The notes under the pieces were generated by a model. That model had not been told where the DNA came from, searched no databases, and saw nothing but the letters and a program-made list of their open reading frames with translations. Below are positions 49,049-60,716 of a stretch of DNA of 64,000 bases, one piece after another. Every line of letters starts with the position of its first letter. The first letter of the stretch is position 1. Location: NCBI RefSeq assembly GCF_019175285.1, contig NC_056523.1, positions 113,188,457-113,252,456 of the forward strand. Direction: 5' to 3'. A program made the position numbers and the translations under genes. Source of the stretch: Sceloporus undulatus (lineage: Eukaryota; Chordata; Lepidosauria; Squamata; Phrynosomatidae).

Positions 49049-49065
49049 CCACCTGGCCTCTTCTT
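49049..49065. repeat. L1 target-site duplication, right copy
   Basis: This is identical to 41334-41350. Confidence 0.85.
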
Positions 49066-49302
49066 AACCAATGTTTCCCAGAGTTCCTAATAGTGTCAAA
49101 TAAGAGCACTTCATCTGCTCTTGCTGCCCACCTGTGGTTGTTATTATTCACCATATTGTGGGGAAGATGGGAGGTTGTAAAGGCTGAAAGAATATAACTA
49201 GAAAATTTTCCTCTGGTGAGTTCATGGCAGAGGGAAGATCTGAACAAGGGACTTCCTGATTAGTAGTCTGTTTATCCACTACTTTGTGCAATCTGTCTAT
49301 AA

Positions 49303-49490
49303 CAATGATGGAGAACCTTTTAGAGACCAAATGCCCAAACTGCAACCCAAACTCCACTTATTTATTGCAAAGTGCCGCGTCTCTCTGGATTTCTAGTAAC
49401 AAACTCTGTGTTGGGATGATGGTGCATGTGCCCACAGAGAGGGCTCTGAGTGCCACCTCTGGCACATGTGCCATAGGTTCGCCACCACTG
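49303..49490. mobile_element. hAT MITE
   Basis: The termini CAATGATGGAGAACC and GGTTCGCCACCACTG are imperfect inverted repeats, with a perfect 8-bp duplication GTCTATAA at 49295-49302 and 49491-49498. It is 188 bp and non-coding. Confidence 0.9.
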
Positions 49491-49558
49491 GTCTATAAGG
49501 ATGGGTTCACTACTTTGGCCATTAGCAAAATAACTATTGAAGAATATCCATCAGTCAT

Positions 49559-49770
49559 GAGAGCCAATGTGGTGTTGTGGTTTGAGTGTTGGACTAGGAC
49601 TGTTTGAGGCCAGGATTTAAAGCTATGGAAATCTACAGGGTGGCTTTGGACAAGTCATGGTCTCTCAGCTTTAGGGGAAAGCAATGGTAAACCTCCTCTG
49701 AAAAACTCTTGCCAGGAAAACCTTATGATATAGTGCCATGAGTTGGAGACAGAACACAATGACAACAAAC
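49559..49770 (+). mobile_element. tRNA-derived SINE
   Basis: The head GAGAGCCAATGTGGTGTTGT, the central GGAAAGCAATGGTAAACCTC and the tail ACAATGACAACAAAC place it in the same family as 28883-29060. Confidence 0.75.
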
Positions 49771-51519
49771 AGGGGAATCACTAGGAGATAGGGGGTGCAC
49801 TGGTGAGAATGGGCTGCCTTCCAAGTCTGGTGGCTCTGCTGCCAGGTTGCAAAGTGAGCTTCCTCCCTCTTTTCCTGGCCAGCAGCTCAACCAGACCTAG
49901 AAAAGGCTGTGGTATGGCAGGACCAGCTCACCTTCACCAGTGGCCACTGCTAGGACTGGGCTGCCTTCCAGGTTTGGTGGTTCTCCTGGCCAGGGAGGAA
50001 AGTGAGTCTCCCCACACCCCCACGCACCCAGCAGGTCAAGAGGAGCAGCCCACTCCTACCAGCAGCCATTGGTGGGACTGGACTGCCTTCTCGGTCTGGT
50101 GGCTCTGCTGGCCAGTCAGTAAAAGAGAGTCATTTCCCTTTGCCACTTGCTCAGCAGCTCTGCTAGACTTGAAAAATTCTGCTGAAGAAAAGTGGGTGGG
50201 AGTACTAAAAATGATCTGCAACAGGTGCTGAATATACTAGGTATGCCACAGACAACAAACAAGAAATCATATGGATGATAGGGATGCTACTCATCCTTGG
50301 AATACCGCTATGATCAACACGGAATAGCGGTTTATAAATAAAACTTATTATTATTATTATTATTGGAATGCATTGTGCCTTCTCCCTTTGGCTTGAAGCT
50401 TCTTACAGGAGTTTGGAACAAGAAATCTGCTGAAACAAAGAAGGGTAAAAAAAAAAAAAAAGAATACAAATTGATTTTGTAGCTGTGAAGCCCCTTCAGG
50501 AGAATCATATAACATTTCTAAGGTGTCATGTGTGCAAAAGCCAAGAAAAAGTTAGTTCAGGATGAGATTGGAAGGATGTTGTTTCTGATCAGGAAGGTGT
50601 AAGGAACAGGTTGTTACCTAGGAATAAAGGAATAAAAAAGTTTTGGTCCACAGAAAGAAGAAATGGAAAACCGTGGCATGCCCCTTTATTGTTCTATAGA
50701 ATGTGTATATATTTGCACATGGGCAAAGGTGGACTAGATTCTATGAGATGTGGACTTTACAGATGTCTTTTCTGCTCAGAAACATATGAAAAGGTTAAAG
50801 GAAGCTGAATTTCACATAAACAATATTTGTTTAGGTTTACAATCTGATTATCTATATAATAAAGTAAATAAGAACACTGAATCTAGGCAAACAGCACACA
50901 TTGCTCTCTCTTATTCAGCTTTTATCTGAGGTTCCCAGCAACTTTCCATCAGAGGGACTATTCATGCTAGTGGCTGTTTCAACAGCCTCAGACAAATTCA
51001 AACAATTCACTGAGTGTCACACTGTGCCTTCTTATGAGACAAGAAAGAGTTTAATGTATAAAACAATATAAATAGGACCATTAACAGTGTCAGTTCCATA
51101 CATTTTCAAGCTCTTTTAGATCAGGTGATGGTAGATACGATCTTAGTGTTCCCACTTCATTTATCCAATTTCCCCCTCTCCTAGATGGCAGGCCTATAAC
51201 TTCAAATGCACAAAAACTTGGAAAATGTAGTGCAAATTTATCCACAGACTACAGGATGCAGTACTCAATGAAGAACCAAATAGTTTTGTACTCTTTAGTT
51301 TGAATGGGAACATCTTAATTGTCAGAGTTTTAAAATATGGCCTAGGGGTTTTCTTCTTTTTACTCCAAAGGCATCAAGATCAGAGAGGAATCTTTGTAAA
51401 TTAAATAATGATCCTACTTTATGTTTATCACACGTTTTATAAATCATATTTTGAGATTTTTTGAATGGCTAAAAATGGTATATGTGTGAACCTACAAATT
51501 TCTTTCACCACAATTGGAG
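49771..51519. other. Intergenic DNA, no gene seen
   Basis: 49800-50170 contains a loosely repeated unit (GGCTGCCTTCC...GGTGGCTCTGCTG) occurring about three times. A repeat tail with GGTTTATAAATAAAACTTA and a TTA microsatellite lies at 50330-50364. An A run occurs at about 50449. No exon was recognised. Confidence 0.45.
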
Positions 51520-51577
51520 ATGGATGGATGGATGGATGGATGGACGGATGGGCAGGCAGGCAGGCAGGCAGGCAGAG
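51520..51577 (+). repeat. Tetranucleotide microsatellite (GGAT)n(GGCA)n
   Basis: Six to seven GGAT units pass into five GGCA units, a compound microsatellite. Confidence 0.95.
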
Positions 51578-52116
51578 GTATAGATATGTTATTTACAAAT
51601 AACTTTTGATCTCCTACCAATTATGCCTATGAGTGACACCCAAACAAAATGTGTCAATAGACAAAAACAGCAATTAACCACCCAAAATGTTGTCTGAATT
51701 AACTAGTGAAAGTACAATGCTAGGTTGTCAAAAAAGCTTGGTTCCTATTGTCCTGTAGCCACTTGAGCTGGTGCAAACTCAAGGGAAGAGTCATTCAGTT
51801 ATCGTAAGTACAGCCTGCCTGCCCCAACAGCAGGCTTGCCCTCTATGGATTTGAGCATCTGTGGATGGCAAGTCCCATTGGCCCTAATAGAGGCAAGAAG
51901 TGCACATAGCTGTGGCAGCGTGGCCAACCTACGTCACCATTAAAAACCATGGGACTTGAAGTCCCATGGTCTTTAATATTCATGATGGGGGTGGGTGGAA
52001 CAGAAGGCTGGTGGATAATAAAGACTAACTTTATTTCTTTTGTACTATTATGAAATTGTTTAAAGTTTATTAAAGATGATTGGACCTTTCTGCATAACAA
52101 ATGGTTTAACCAGTTA

Positions 52117-52518
52117 CAGTTGGCCCTTCACATTTACAAGTTTGACCTTTGCAGATTTGATTATTTATGGATTATTTGCTGCAGCCTTCACTGCTGTCCT
52201 ATGCCATTTTTCATAGGAACTACAAGCCTCATAAGACTGAGAGACTGTGAATGTGTGCTGAAGCTTGTAAGTCCTTTATAAAAATGGTATAGAACAGTAG
52301 CAGAAGCAGTGACAGGTCCTACAAGCCATCTGCTTGTGCCTTGTGAAGGAACCCCACAACCTCAAAGGCATTCACAGTGGGTTGACTCTGCAGATCATAC
52401 TTTTTGTGAGTGCTAAATATGGTTGAGGGTGGGGGGGGGGTGGTAGAATTATTTGCAGTTTTTCCATTTTCATGGGGATCATGTGCCCTCAATCCCAGAG
52501 AATATGGAGGGCTGACAG
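52117..52518. mobile_element. Tc1/mariner-type (Tigger-like) MITE
   Basis: The left terminus CAGTTGGCCCTTCACATT and the right terminus, reversed, CTGTCAGCCCTCCATATT are inverted repeats. TA lies at both sides (52115-52116 and 52519-52520). It lies about 170 bp upstream of the inferred first coding exon of the transporter gene, within the inferred 5' intron. Confidence 0.75.
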
Positions 52519-52660
52519 TATACAGGAGGAGATTTTATACCTCAAAATGTAATGAGCCCTGAGGTTTTATATCTGTGCATGATGTTCTGTAATTGTAATC
52601 TTCCTCTCTGTAGACTAAAATGTATGTCAGGTCAATAAAAATCCATCAGTGGGATGTAAC

Positions 52661-52683
52661 ATACATGCTTATGTTCCTTTTAG
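52661..52683 (+). promoter_or_regulatory. Splice acceptor before the first coding exon
   Basis: The stretch ATGCTTATGTTCCTTTTAG is pyrimidine-rich and ends in AG at 52682-52683, only 13 bases before the start codon. It implies a non-coding exon further upstream, as in other vertebrate SLC26A2 genes. That exon was not identified here. The upstream in-frame ATG at 52649 would lie in the intron. Confidence 0.65.
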
Positions 52684-52696
52684 CTGCCTTGGAACC

Positions 52697-55600
52697 ATGG
52701 AGAGTGATACTACTACACCAAACTGTGAACAGAATAATATGCCATGGTCACCTTCACCACAGCCACCTTGTCCTTATGTACCTGTCAAGCTTGAAGAATA
52801 TGAAACACCAGGATTCAGTGTCACGAAACTCCTCAAGAAAGCCAAAGAGAGTTGCAAGTGTGACCAACAAAGTATCCTCAGCTTCTTCCTCAAGCTGTTC
52901 CCTGTTGTAGAGTGGCTTCCTCGTTACAGTCTCAAGAAACAACTGCTTGGTGACATCATCTCAGGCTTACTGGTTGGAATAGTTGCCATCCCACAGTCAA
53001 TCTCATATGCCCTCCTTGCAAGCCAGGATCCCATTTATGGCCTCTATACCAACTTCTTCTGTGGCATCATCTACTTCGCCATGGCTACCTCACGCCATAA
53101 TTGTGTAGGGTCTTTTGGGGTCCTGTGCTTAATGATTGGGGAATCAGTAAACCGGCAACTGAGGTTGGCAGGATATGAGTCAGACACTGGAGCTGACAGA
53201 GTGGTTAATGCCACACTGAATGGGACAGTGTTCTGTGACAAAGGCTGCTATGCTATCACTGTGGCAACTGCCCTAACATTTTTGGTTGGAATATATCAGG
53301 TAAGATAACTTGTTAGAATATTATCTTCTTAATATTTTGTGTGCAAACTGAAGAGCCAATGCTACTTCCTCTGTAGCCAGAGGGATGTTAGAGTCTATCT
53401 TTTAGTTTTTGGCCATTTTGGCTTTAAATGATGAATGGGCAAAGGTGTTCTGACCCTGCCTCCACTGGATTTCTTAAAATGCTTCCCATCTACAGTAGCA
53501 GAAGAAAGGATGTCAATTATCAGGAAGTCCTCCAGAGGCCTTAGCATATGATGTCAGTATTCTGTTTCTGGCTATAGTGATGCTGTCAGATGTTTCTTCT
53601 ATGTCCCCCCCCCCCACCACTGGCCACTAAATGGCTGTGGAATGGGTACTGCAGCAGTAGCATCATTGGGGTGTGTGGGCCACACCAGATGACACCTCAG
53701 AAGATGGGACACCCCAGGATGGGGGACTGACACCTAGTCATCTCCCCACTCTTGTGAGCGTTGTTTTGGCCCACACAGGGGCACCTCCCCCTCGCAGGAG
53801 CTGCTCTGGGCCATGCCAGCACTCCCCCGGACCACACTTGTTCTTCCTCACAGACATCCTTCTGGCACCAGACTTCTGGAAATCCCACCAAAAGTCAGGG
53901 GTCGGAAGTCCTGCCCACCCCGGAAGTCCCATTCCCACACCAGGTATCACCCATTGCAAGGATGCCACTGCATTGCAGTAGCTAAAAGGTTTGTCCTAGG
54001 GGACATGAGAGAGGAGATATAGCATACTTCCACCTGCAGATCTTTTATAATGTATCTCTGCACTGCAATATCTCAGCCCTACTTTTTGTGCAGGAGAACC
54101 TTATATACCTGTTTAGTTCATTGTTCTGACCAACTATAACTGCCCAAACATTTAAATGGTACCTTATGGAACCATTTTTAAAATTACTGTGTAACATACT
54201 GATAATGTTGAGGTTGTTATACTCATACATTAACAATAACAAATGGTTTTAAAATAGAATCATAGAATCATAGAATTGGAAGAGACCCCAAAGGCCATCC
54301 AGTCCAACCCCCTGCCATGCAGGAACTCACAATCAAAGCATCCCTGACAGATGGCCATCCAGCCTGTGTTTAAAGACCTCCAAGGAAGGAGACTCCACTA
54401 CACTCCGAGGGAGTGTGTTCCACTGTCAGATACACAGATATTTACATTTCAACTTTGAATTCAAGTCTTATTTCATTCTTACCTACAAAAAATGAAGAAT
54501 TTCAGATGTTTTCTTTCCACTGGGCAAGATCATAAGTGTTTTTATTTCTCTATTTTCCAATTATTTTTCACAATTTAGAGTTTTGCAAAATTTTCACTTT
54601 CGCATCCCCCCCTCCAAACAGTATATTTTGCACAAAAAAAGAGTTCTGAAATGCAGAAAATCTGATGGTTGACCAGTTTTTGATAGGGTGACTTGATGTG
54701 TTGAGAGACCCTTTCACATAAAAAATAAATGGCTTTCTATATTACAGATCATGGATATCAGCCTGACACACACATACACCTGATGACAATAGCACCAGTT
54801 GGTGACTTCACTAACTGCTTTATCACACTAGTGTTTATCACACAACATTTCCTGTTTAACTCTCGTTTAACTCTCATTTAAATCCTATTTGCTCCCTAGT
54901 GTGGTAAAGCAGTATGAAACTAAACACCATAGAACAAACTATCACATCAGCTCATATCACATCAGTTTTCCAAGAGGTCCAGTCTGCACATTAAGCTGAA
55001 TCAGGTGATGAACTATCAAGTGATAGGTGCGTGAGTGTCAACCATAATCCCATAATCTGCAACATCATTCTTTCTAACTCAGGAATGAAGGGAAGTGTGT
55101 TATATTGACAAGTTCTTGATTTACCCAGCTCAGCACTAAGAACCTAAAAAGAGTTCTGCTGGATCAGACCAAAGGCTTTTCTGGTCCATAATTCTTCTGC
55201 AACACTAGTCAAGAGATGCTTCTGAAAAATTTAGAAACAGGACTTGAGTACAAGGAAACCCTCCTGTATTGTCAGTATTATCACTGATGGTTGTTACTCT
55301 TTAGGGTTTCAAACAGTTTTTCCATGGCCATCATGGAGAGATACCAGAATTGAATCTAGGTCCCTTTGCATGTCACAGCTGCCTTGGATGAATACTTTTA
55401 TCAAGATATATTTTGAACTATTTCTGAGACTAGCTGCTCATCACAAATAGAATTCTCTTTTTCACATAAGCAGCCTGTTTTACGATAACAAATAACACAT
55501 GTTAGCAATATCTCCTCCTTGCTCACTGTGCCTAGACTCGTGATTCATAAATTCAACTTGCTTTATCTTTCAGATACTTCTAGGGGTTTTCCAGCTGGGC

Positions 55601-57190
55601 TTCATATCTGTATATCTTTCAGAACCTCTCTTGAGTGGCTTTGTAACTGGATCTTCACTTACCATCCTCACCTCCCAAGTGAATCTCCTTCTGGGAATAA
55701 AAATCCCTCGCCATGATGGAGTGGGCTCCCTTGTCTTAACATGGGTTGACATCTTCAGATACATTAACAAGACTAACATCTGTGACCTAGTTACCAGCCT
55801 AATTTCTTTGGTCCTTATTGTGCCAGTAAAAGAAATCAATAACTACTTTAAGGACAAAATGAAGGCTCCATTTCCCATCGAACTCCTGGTGGTCATTGCA
55901 GCGACTCTGTTCTCCTATTTCTTTGACTTCAATGCCAGATACAAGTCCAAAATCTGTGGTGACATTCCCACTGGTTTCAAGCCACCTGCTGTTCCTGATT
56001 TGAACCTTTTGTCAAACCTGGCACTTGATGCTCTACCCATTGCTATCATTGGTTTTGCAATGACTGTCTCATTGGCAGAAATATTTGGCAAGAAGTATGG
56101 CTACCCTGTTCGGGCCAACCAAGAAATGATTGCCATTGGCATGGGGAATCTGATCCCATCTTTCTTCTCCTGCTTTGCTATTTCTGCAGCCTTGACAAAG
56201 ACCTTGCTGAAGGAGTCCACAGGATGCCAAACTCAGCTATCAAGCCTGGTATCTTCAGTTGTGATGCTTCTGGTGTTGTTGTGGATTGCCCCTCTTTTCT
56301 ATTCATTGCAAACCTGCATCTTGGGTGTGGTTACCATTGTGAACCTCAGGGGAGGTTTGCGGAAGTTTGCTGACACTCCCAAGATGTGGAGGATCAGCAA
56401 GATGGACACTGTGGTCTGGTGGGTCACCATGCTGTCCTCATCACTGATCTCTACAGAGCTAGGCCTTTTGGTAGGGGTCTGCTTTGCTCTCCTCTGCATC
56501 ATCTTCCGTACTCAGAGGCCCCGGGCCACTCTTCTAGGTAAGGTGAATGATTCAGAAATTTATGAGGACCAGTTCACTTACAAGCAGATCAACAGTGTTG
56601 CAAACATCAAGATCTTTCGCTTTGATACCTCACTTTACTATGCAAACAAGGACTACTTCAAAAGTTCACTTTCCCAGAAAATAGGAATAAATCCTTTCCT
56701 GATTGCTGCCATGCAGAAAAAGGCTGAAGCAAAAGCAAAGGCAATTCTGGGCAACAATGAAAACTGTTTCCCTTCTAAACTGAACTGCCTAAAGGTCACA
56801 AGGACAAGTGTCACACAAGTTACAGCAGATGTCTCTGCTCCAATCATTGACATCCACACCTTAATAATTGACTGTGGGGCCATGCAATTCATAGACAGTG
56901 TGGGTCTCAGTACGCTGAAGGAGACTCGCCAAGACTATCAGAAGATTGGCATCCAGCTGTTGTTGGCCAACTGTAATCCGTCCATCCGGCGCCGCCTCCA
57001 GGCAGGTGGTTGGCTCACAGGGATGGAAGATTCAGAGTTGCTGTCCTTTCACAGTATACATGCTGCTGTACAGTTTGCTGAGAAACAGGGCCAAACTCAA
57101 GTGATGGAGAATGAAGTAGCCAGAGGTACTTTTCTAAGCCCAGAACCCCAGGACAGCTTAGTAGATTCAAGTGTGGAAGGGCCGCTGTAA
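52697..57190 (+). CDS. SLC26A2: Sulfate/anion exchanger, SLC26A2-like (two coding exons)
   Basis: The coding sequence joins 52697-53299 (residues 1-201) and 55574-57190 (residues 202-739), with the intron between codons (GGA ATA TAT CAG/gtaaga ... ctttcag/ATA CTT). SLC26A2 is a plasma-membrane sulfate/chloride exchanger that supplies sulfate for cartilage proteoglycan sulfation. The start ACCATGG is a strong Kozak context. Residues 1-80 are cytosolic; a multi-pass membrane domain follows, with the SLC26 signature DPIYGLYTNFF at 111-121 and the conserved GVLCLMIGE near 141-149. Possible N-glycosylation sites are N171 (NAT) and N175 (NGT). A STAS domain occupies roughly 545-707, with the core LIIDCGAMQFIDSVGLSTLK. 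The length of 739 residues equals my recollection of the human protein, as does the intron position. The N-terminus is diverged. No stop or frameshift was seen. A close SLC26 paralogue is the main alternative. Confidence 0.92.
54252..54430 (-). mobile_element. CR1 3' end, reverse orientation
   Basis: It begins with three ATAGAATC-type tail units, then TTGGAAGAGACCCCAAAGGC and CATCCAGTCCAACCCCCTGC, the CR1 3'-region pattern. It sits inside the transporter intron. Confidence 0.9.
54816..54911. mobile_element. Small palindromic MITE in the intron
   Basis: The ends TGCTTTATCACACTAG and CTAGTGTGGTAAAGCA are inverted repeats, with TTTAACTCTCGTTTAAC inside. It is the same family as 58766-58916. Confidence 0.75.
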
Positions 57191-58129
57191 GCCTGGGCAG
57201 AGCATATTGTATAATAATAAGGAACTTGCCTTATACATTTTAAGCTGCGAATTTCATTGGCATTCTACATTTGCCAGGCCAAGATGAAGGCCTTTGCATT
57301 GTAATAATCTGGATGGGGACAGCATTACTGTATAATACTTGGCATGGAGATAAAGCTTCACCTGCTTGCTTTCATTGAGTCAGGCTACTGTTAAGGATAT
57401 AGGACCAAGACCAGGAAGGAAAGGTTATATTTTCATCTTACATGGAAGTGGAGGCAGCACTTAATCATCATAAAAACACAGTAGGCTGATAGGTAGTGAC
57501 TTACCTAGTTCCATCCAATGAGGCTAGGAAACAAATATACCAGGTTAAGATGCAGATTTGTTTACAGAATAGCTGCTGAAATGACAGTATTGGCATCAGA
57601 CTCTAGATGAGAGACTCCTCTTTGAGGGCTTAGTCAAGCAAAGAACAAAATCTCTGTAAACAGAAAACTAACACGCTACTGGGGGTCAGGGGACATAGAT
57701 ACTCTAGTCCAGTCTGGCTGTTCTGAGTGTCTCTTTGCAAGGCAATTTTGATGGAGAGGAGCACTGAAATATGTGATCTTCCCTACTACAGTTTGAAACG
57801 GTACATTCCATTCATATCATTATATGGATAAGCCAGACCTCCTTTCAATAGCTGAACAGGGACCAGAAGCAGTTCAACCCCAATATTCTAGTCACTATAC
57901 TTCCCTGACTTATTTGGGAACTGAATATTTTATATAAAGATGGGGGCTTTTTTAACTTTTAAATTAGTATCTTTTCTTTTAAATGGTTTTAATTCTATAG
58001 ACAAATTAATGGCATATTACATACAGCTTTTTGTATGGTTTTATCTACAAGTTTCTTTAAATGCATTTCTTTTTTATCCTGTAAGTTGCCTTGGGTCCCA
58101 GCTTTGGGAAAAGATAAACTACAAATAAA
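57191..58129 (+). other. SLC26A2: 3'UTR of the transporter gene
   Basis: Non-coding sequence runs from the TAA stop (57188-57190) to a canonical AATAAA. The length of about 940 bases is plausible. The end point is inferred from the signal, not from a transcript; no earlier canonical AATAAA was noted. Confidence 0.5.
58124..58129 (+). terminator. Candidate polyadenylation signal
   Basis: AATAAA lies within ACTACAAATAAAGC. The preceding TTGCCTTGGGTCCCAGC resembles the 3' tail of dispersed squamate repeats (compare 29150-29205), so the signal may have come from a mobile element. Confidence 0.45.
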
Positions 58130-58225
58130 GCAGTCGCAACACATTCACAATACTGTCTGAATGCAAACAGAAATAACTTAGTCTTGGGAAGAATACAAAA
58201 CACTTCAGAAAACACATATAAAAAG

Positions 58226-58274
58226 AAATGGAGAGAGAGAGAGAGAGAGAAAGTGTGTGTGTGTGTGTGTGTGA
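58226..58274 (+). repeat. Compound (GA)n(GT)n microsatellite
   Basis: About ten GA units pass through AAA into about eleven GT units. Confidence 0.95.
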
Positions 58275-58765
58275 GTGTCTTGTCAAACTGTGCAAGTCTT
58301 TGTTGTTGGGTTGAATCCTTCAATCCCAAGTACAGTTTAATGTAGGAACACATTTTTTTCCAGTAGTATACCATAGGGTGTAATTTTGTGTGCTCATTAC
58401 AAGGTAGGTTTGTTCAGACATGGGAGTAAAGGTAGTTCTGAAGGGCTGGAGGACTGCTGCAGCTTAACAGTGAGAAGAGGAGGGAATGGGAAGGCAACTT
58501 AGAGGAAGAAGACATGTCTGATCTCAGATCCAGGGAAAAGAAATGAGGGTAGGCTCCCAAATGGAATATGTCATCATTCCCTTCCCCATGGAGCTGTCCT
58601 GCCTCTTCTTCATCACTTAAATAATGTCTCTCAGTTTCTCCTCTCCTTGTTAGTACTCAGCACCAACAAGGCTTGACAGCTGCTGGAATCAGGGGAGGTT
58701 TTGGATGGAGTTGCAAAACATTATTTTTAAAAATTAAGAGTCATGCATCAAATGGACACCTAAGT
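58275..58765. other. Flanking DNA, nothing recognised
   Basis: Ordinary sequence downstream of the gene; no repeat or gene was identified. Confidence 0.4.
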
Positions 58766-58916
58766 TGCTTTATCACACTAGGGGGCAAAGAGGATTTAAA
58801 TGAGAGTTAAACTAGAGAAAACCAGGAAATGTCTGATGTTTATCACATGACATTTCCTGGTTTTCTCTAGTTTAACTCTCGTTTAAATCCTCTTTGCCCC
58901 CTAGTGTGATAAAGCA
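58766..58916. mobile_element. Near-perfect palindromic MITE
   Basis: The arms TGCTTTATCACACTAGGGGG and CCCCCTAGTGTGATAAAGCA run inward for about 70 bp almost without mismatch, meeting near 58838. It belongs to the same family as the intronic 54816-54911 copy, which is shorter. No target duplication is clear. Confidence 0.85.
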
Positions 58917-59339
58917 GCTACAAGTCTTGACTTGTGGACACCTAGTGGAGACAAATGGACACAGCCAGGTTGTAATACTACAACCCCTGTTCAGTCTATA
59001 TCCTTTGTAATCCCGTATCAGTTGTGTTTTACACCATTTTTTCTAAATTTTGATAAGAGTTTGATAATCAGCATTAATGATTAACAGAATGACAACTGAA
59101 CATGCTTAACTTTGCCCTCATCCAGCATTTATATAATTGGATTGGATTTTTGAGTTTAGTAATAGTTAAGGAAATTTATCCAACACTTTCTGTTCAAGTC
59201 TCTAGTGTAGCCATTTGTAAGACTGTTTTCTTCTGCCTTAGTTCTCAGTAGAGTGAGCCTTGCTTTGCTTAGAACAGTTTTCTGCAGAGCCAGACATGCA
59301 AGCTGGATCTCAGCAGAGGTAAAGGGAGCCTACAGTATA
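58917..59339. other. Flanking DNA, nothing recognised
   Basis: No gene or repeat was recognised. Confidence 0.4.
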
Positions 59340-59395
59340 TATTAATAATAATAATAATATATACCATGGTATATTATTATTATTTATTATTATTA
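59340..59395 (+). repeat. AT-rich simple repeat
   Basis: ATT/AAT units are arranged around a TATACCATGGTATA palindrome, just upstream of the dispersed element. Confidence 0.85.
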
Positions 59396-59625
59396 ATCTT
59401 TATTTATAAAGCGCTGTAAATTTACACAGCGCTGTACATACAGTCTTTTTAATTGGGCGGTTCCCTGCCCTCAGGCTTACAATCTAAAAAGACACCACAC
59501 AAAAGGAGAAGGGAGTGGTGGAGGGGAAGGGGATGATGTCCAGCAGTTCCTCTCTACCTCCAAGGCCTGGACCAAGGGAGGTGGACTGGAGGGAGGGCTT
59601 GGCTTCATAATGGATGGTTAATCTT
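59396..59625 (+). repeat. Dispersed element containing one unexpanded satellite-like unit
   Basis: It contains TTTATAAAGCGCTGTAAATT, TTCCCTGCCCTCAGGCTTAC, AAAAGGAGAAGGGAGTGG, then CAAGGCCTGGACCAAGGG and GGACTGGAGGGAGGGC. These match in order the lead-in of both satellite arrays (7955-8190 and 17600-17860), but no tandem array follows. Confidence 0.7.
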
Positions 59626-60716
59626 CATCCAGGGAGGCAAGCGAGAATTATGCAAGGCCTGGGAACGTTTCTCTGAACAGGATGGTCTTCAACTCCGTTT
59701 TGAAGATATTCTGAAGACAAATTTAGAAAGCCACCTGCTTAATGTACAACAGGGGGAGAGGCAAAGTGTGCCTTTTTTTACTCCTGCCTATCCTTAAACT
59801 GTATGCCCTCTGCTTTTTAGCCTCAGATTGGCTGATAGTGTCCTACAAGCTTCTTGTAAGTAGTATACCATAGGGTATAATAGACATGTGGGTGGGAAAG
59901 AACTAAATGAAAAGCCAATGACATAGGCTGACATTCTGTTTGTGAGATATGCACACGCAAATCACACTACACGTATGTGGTGAATTATTCACCATGGAGT
60001 AACAGACCTATTCTGCTGACAGCAACGGAAGCAAAGTTGCACATACAATGTTGTACACTGTGGTTGTGCACTGTGCATTGTACAACAGCACCAGATCATT
60101 AACGTGTTGTACAATATGGCCATTCTGGGGGTTGCAGAGTACTAGTGCAATATACCTCTGCATGCAGTTATTTACACTACACTGAAAGGCTGTTGACTTG
60201 CAGCCATACTCAAAGAAACACAGTTGGTGAGGGGGAAGCAGAGACGATTTGCCAGGAACAGGGATTAGTTGTGATTTAAATGTATATGGTATATTCAAAG
60301 CATTAAAAATATTAGAAGGGTTTAGCAATCCAGTTTTGGAGAGATTTTTCTGCTTTCTATCAATGTAGTCTTATTTATTTATTAATCATTGTTGCTCCTA
60401 TAAATGCTTCCTTTTCTCTCTCCTCTTTGTTTTCTTATGTCCTAATGAAATCTTTTTTTTAAAAAAAAATCCTTGTGTTTAATTTTTATTTCTTCCCTTT
60501 CTCCAGTTTGCTCAAGGTGACACATACAATTCCCCTTTATATTCTCATGACATCCTTGAGAATCAGTTTGGCTGATAACATGGAAACTTCTTTGCTAAGC
60601 AAATATTTGACTTTCTGGGGCAGGAGGTACAATGAGTCACCTATGTTACTAGAGTTCTTGGAGGAACCCAAAACATTTTAGATGGAGATTACCTAATCTA
60701 GCGCTGTGTTATTTTG
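59626..60716. other. Intergenic DNA, no gene seen
   Basis: A patch at 60015-60190 with repeated TTGTACA/TGTACAAT pieces looks MITE-like. The rest is unremarkable. Confidence 0.4.

Larger units (their letters stand above)
53300..55573 (+). other. SLC26A2: Intron between the two coding exons
   Basis: It begins GTAAGA and ends TTTATCTTTCAG, both canonical. It contains a dispersed GGCCACACCAGATGACA repeat near 53670, a C run at 53608, a reverse CR1 3' end at 54252-54430 and a small palindromic MITE at 54816-54911. I see no additional exon. Confidence 0.9.

Noticed and set aside
52649-52696. Upstream in-frame ATG extending the transporter by 16 residues
   Set aside because: It lies before the splice acceptor at 52682-52683, so it would be intronic; the ATG at 52697 has the stronger Kozak context and gives the family-like length of 739.
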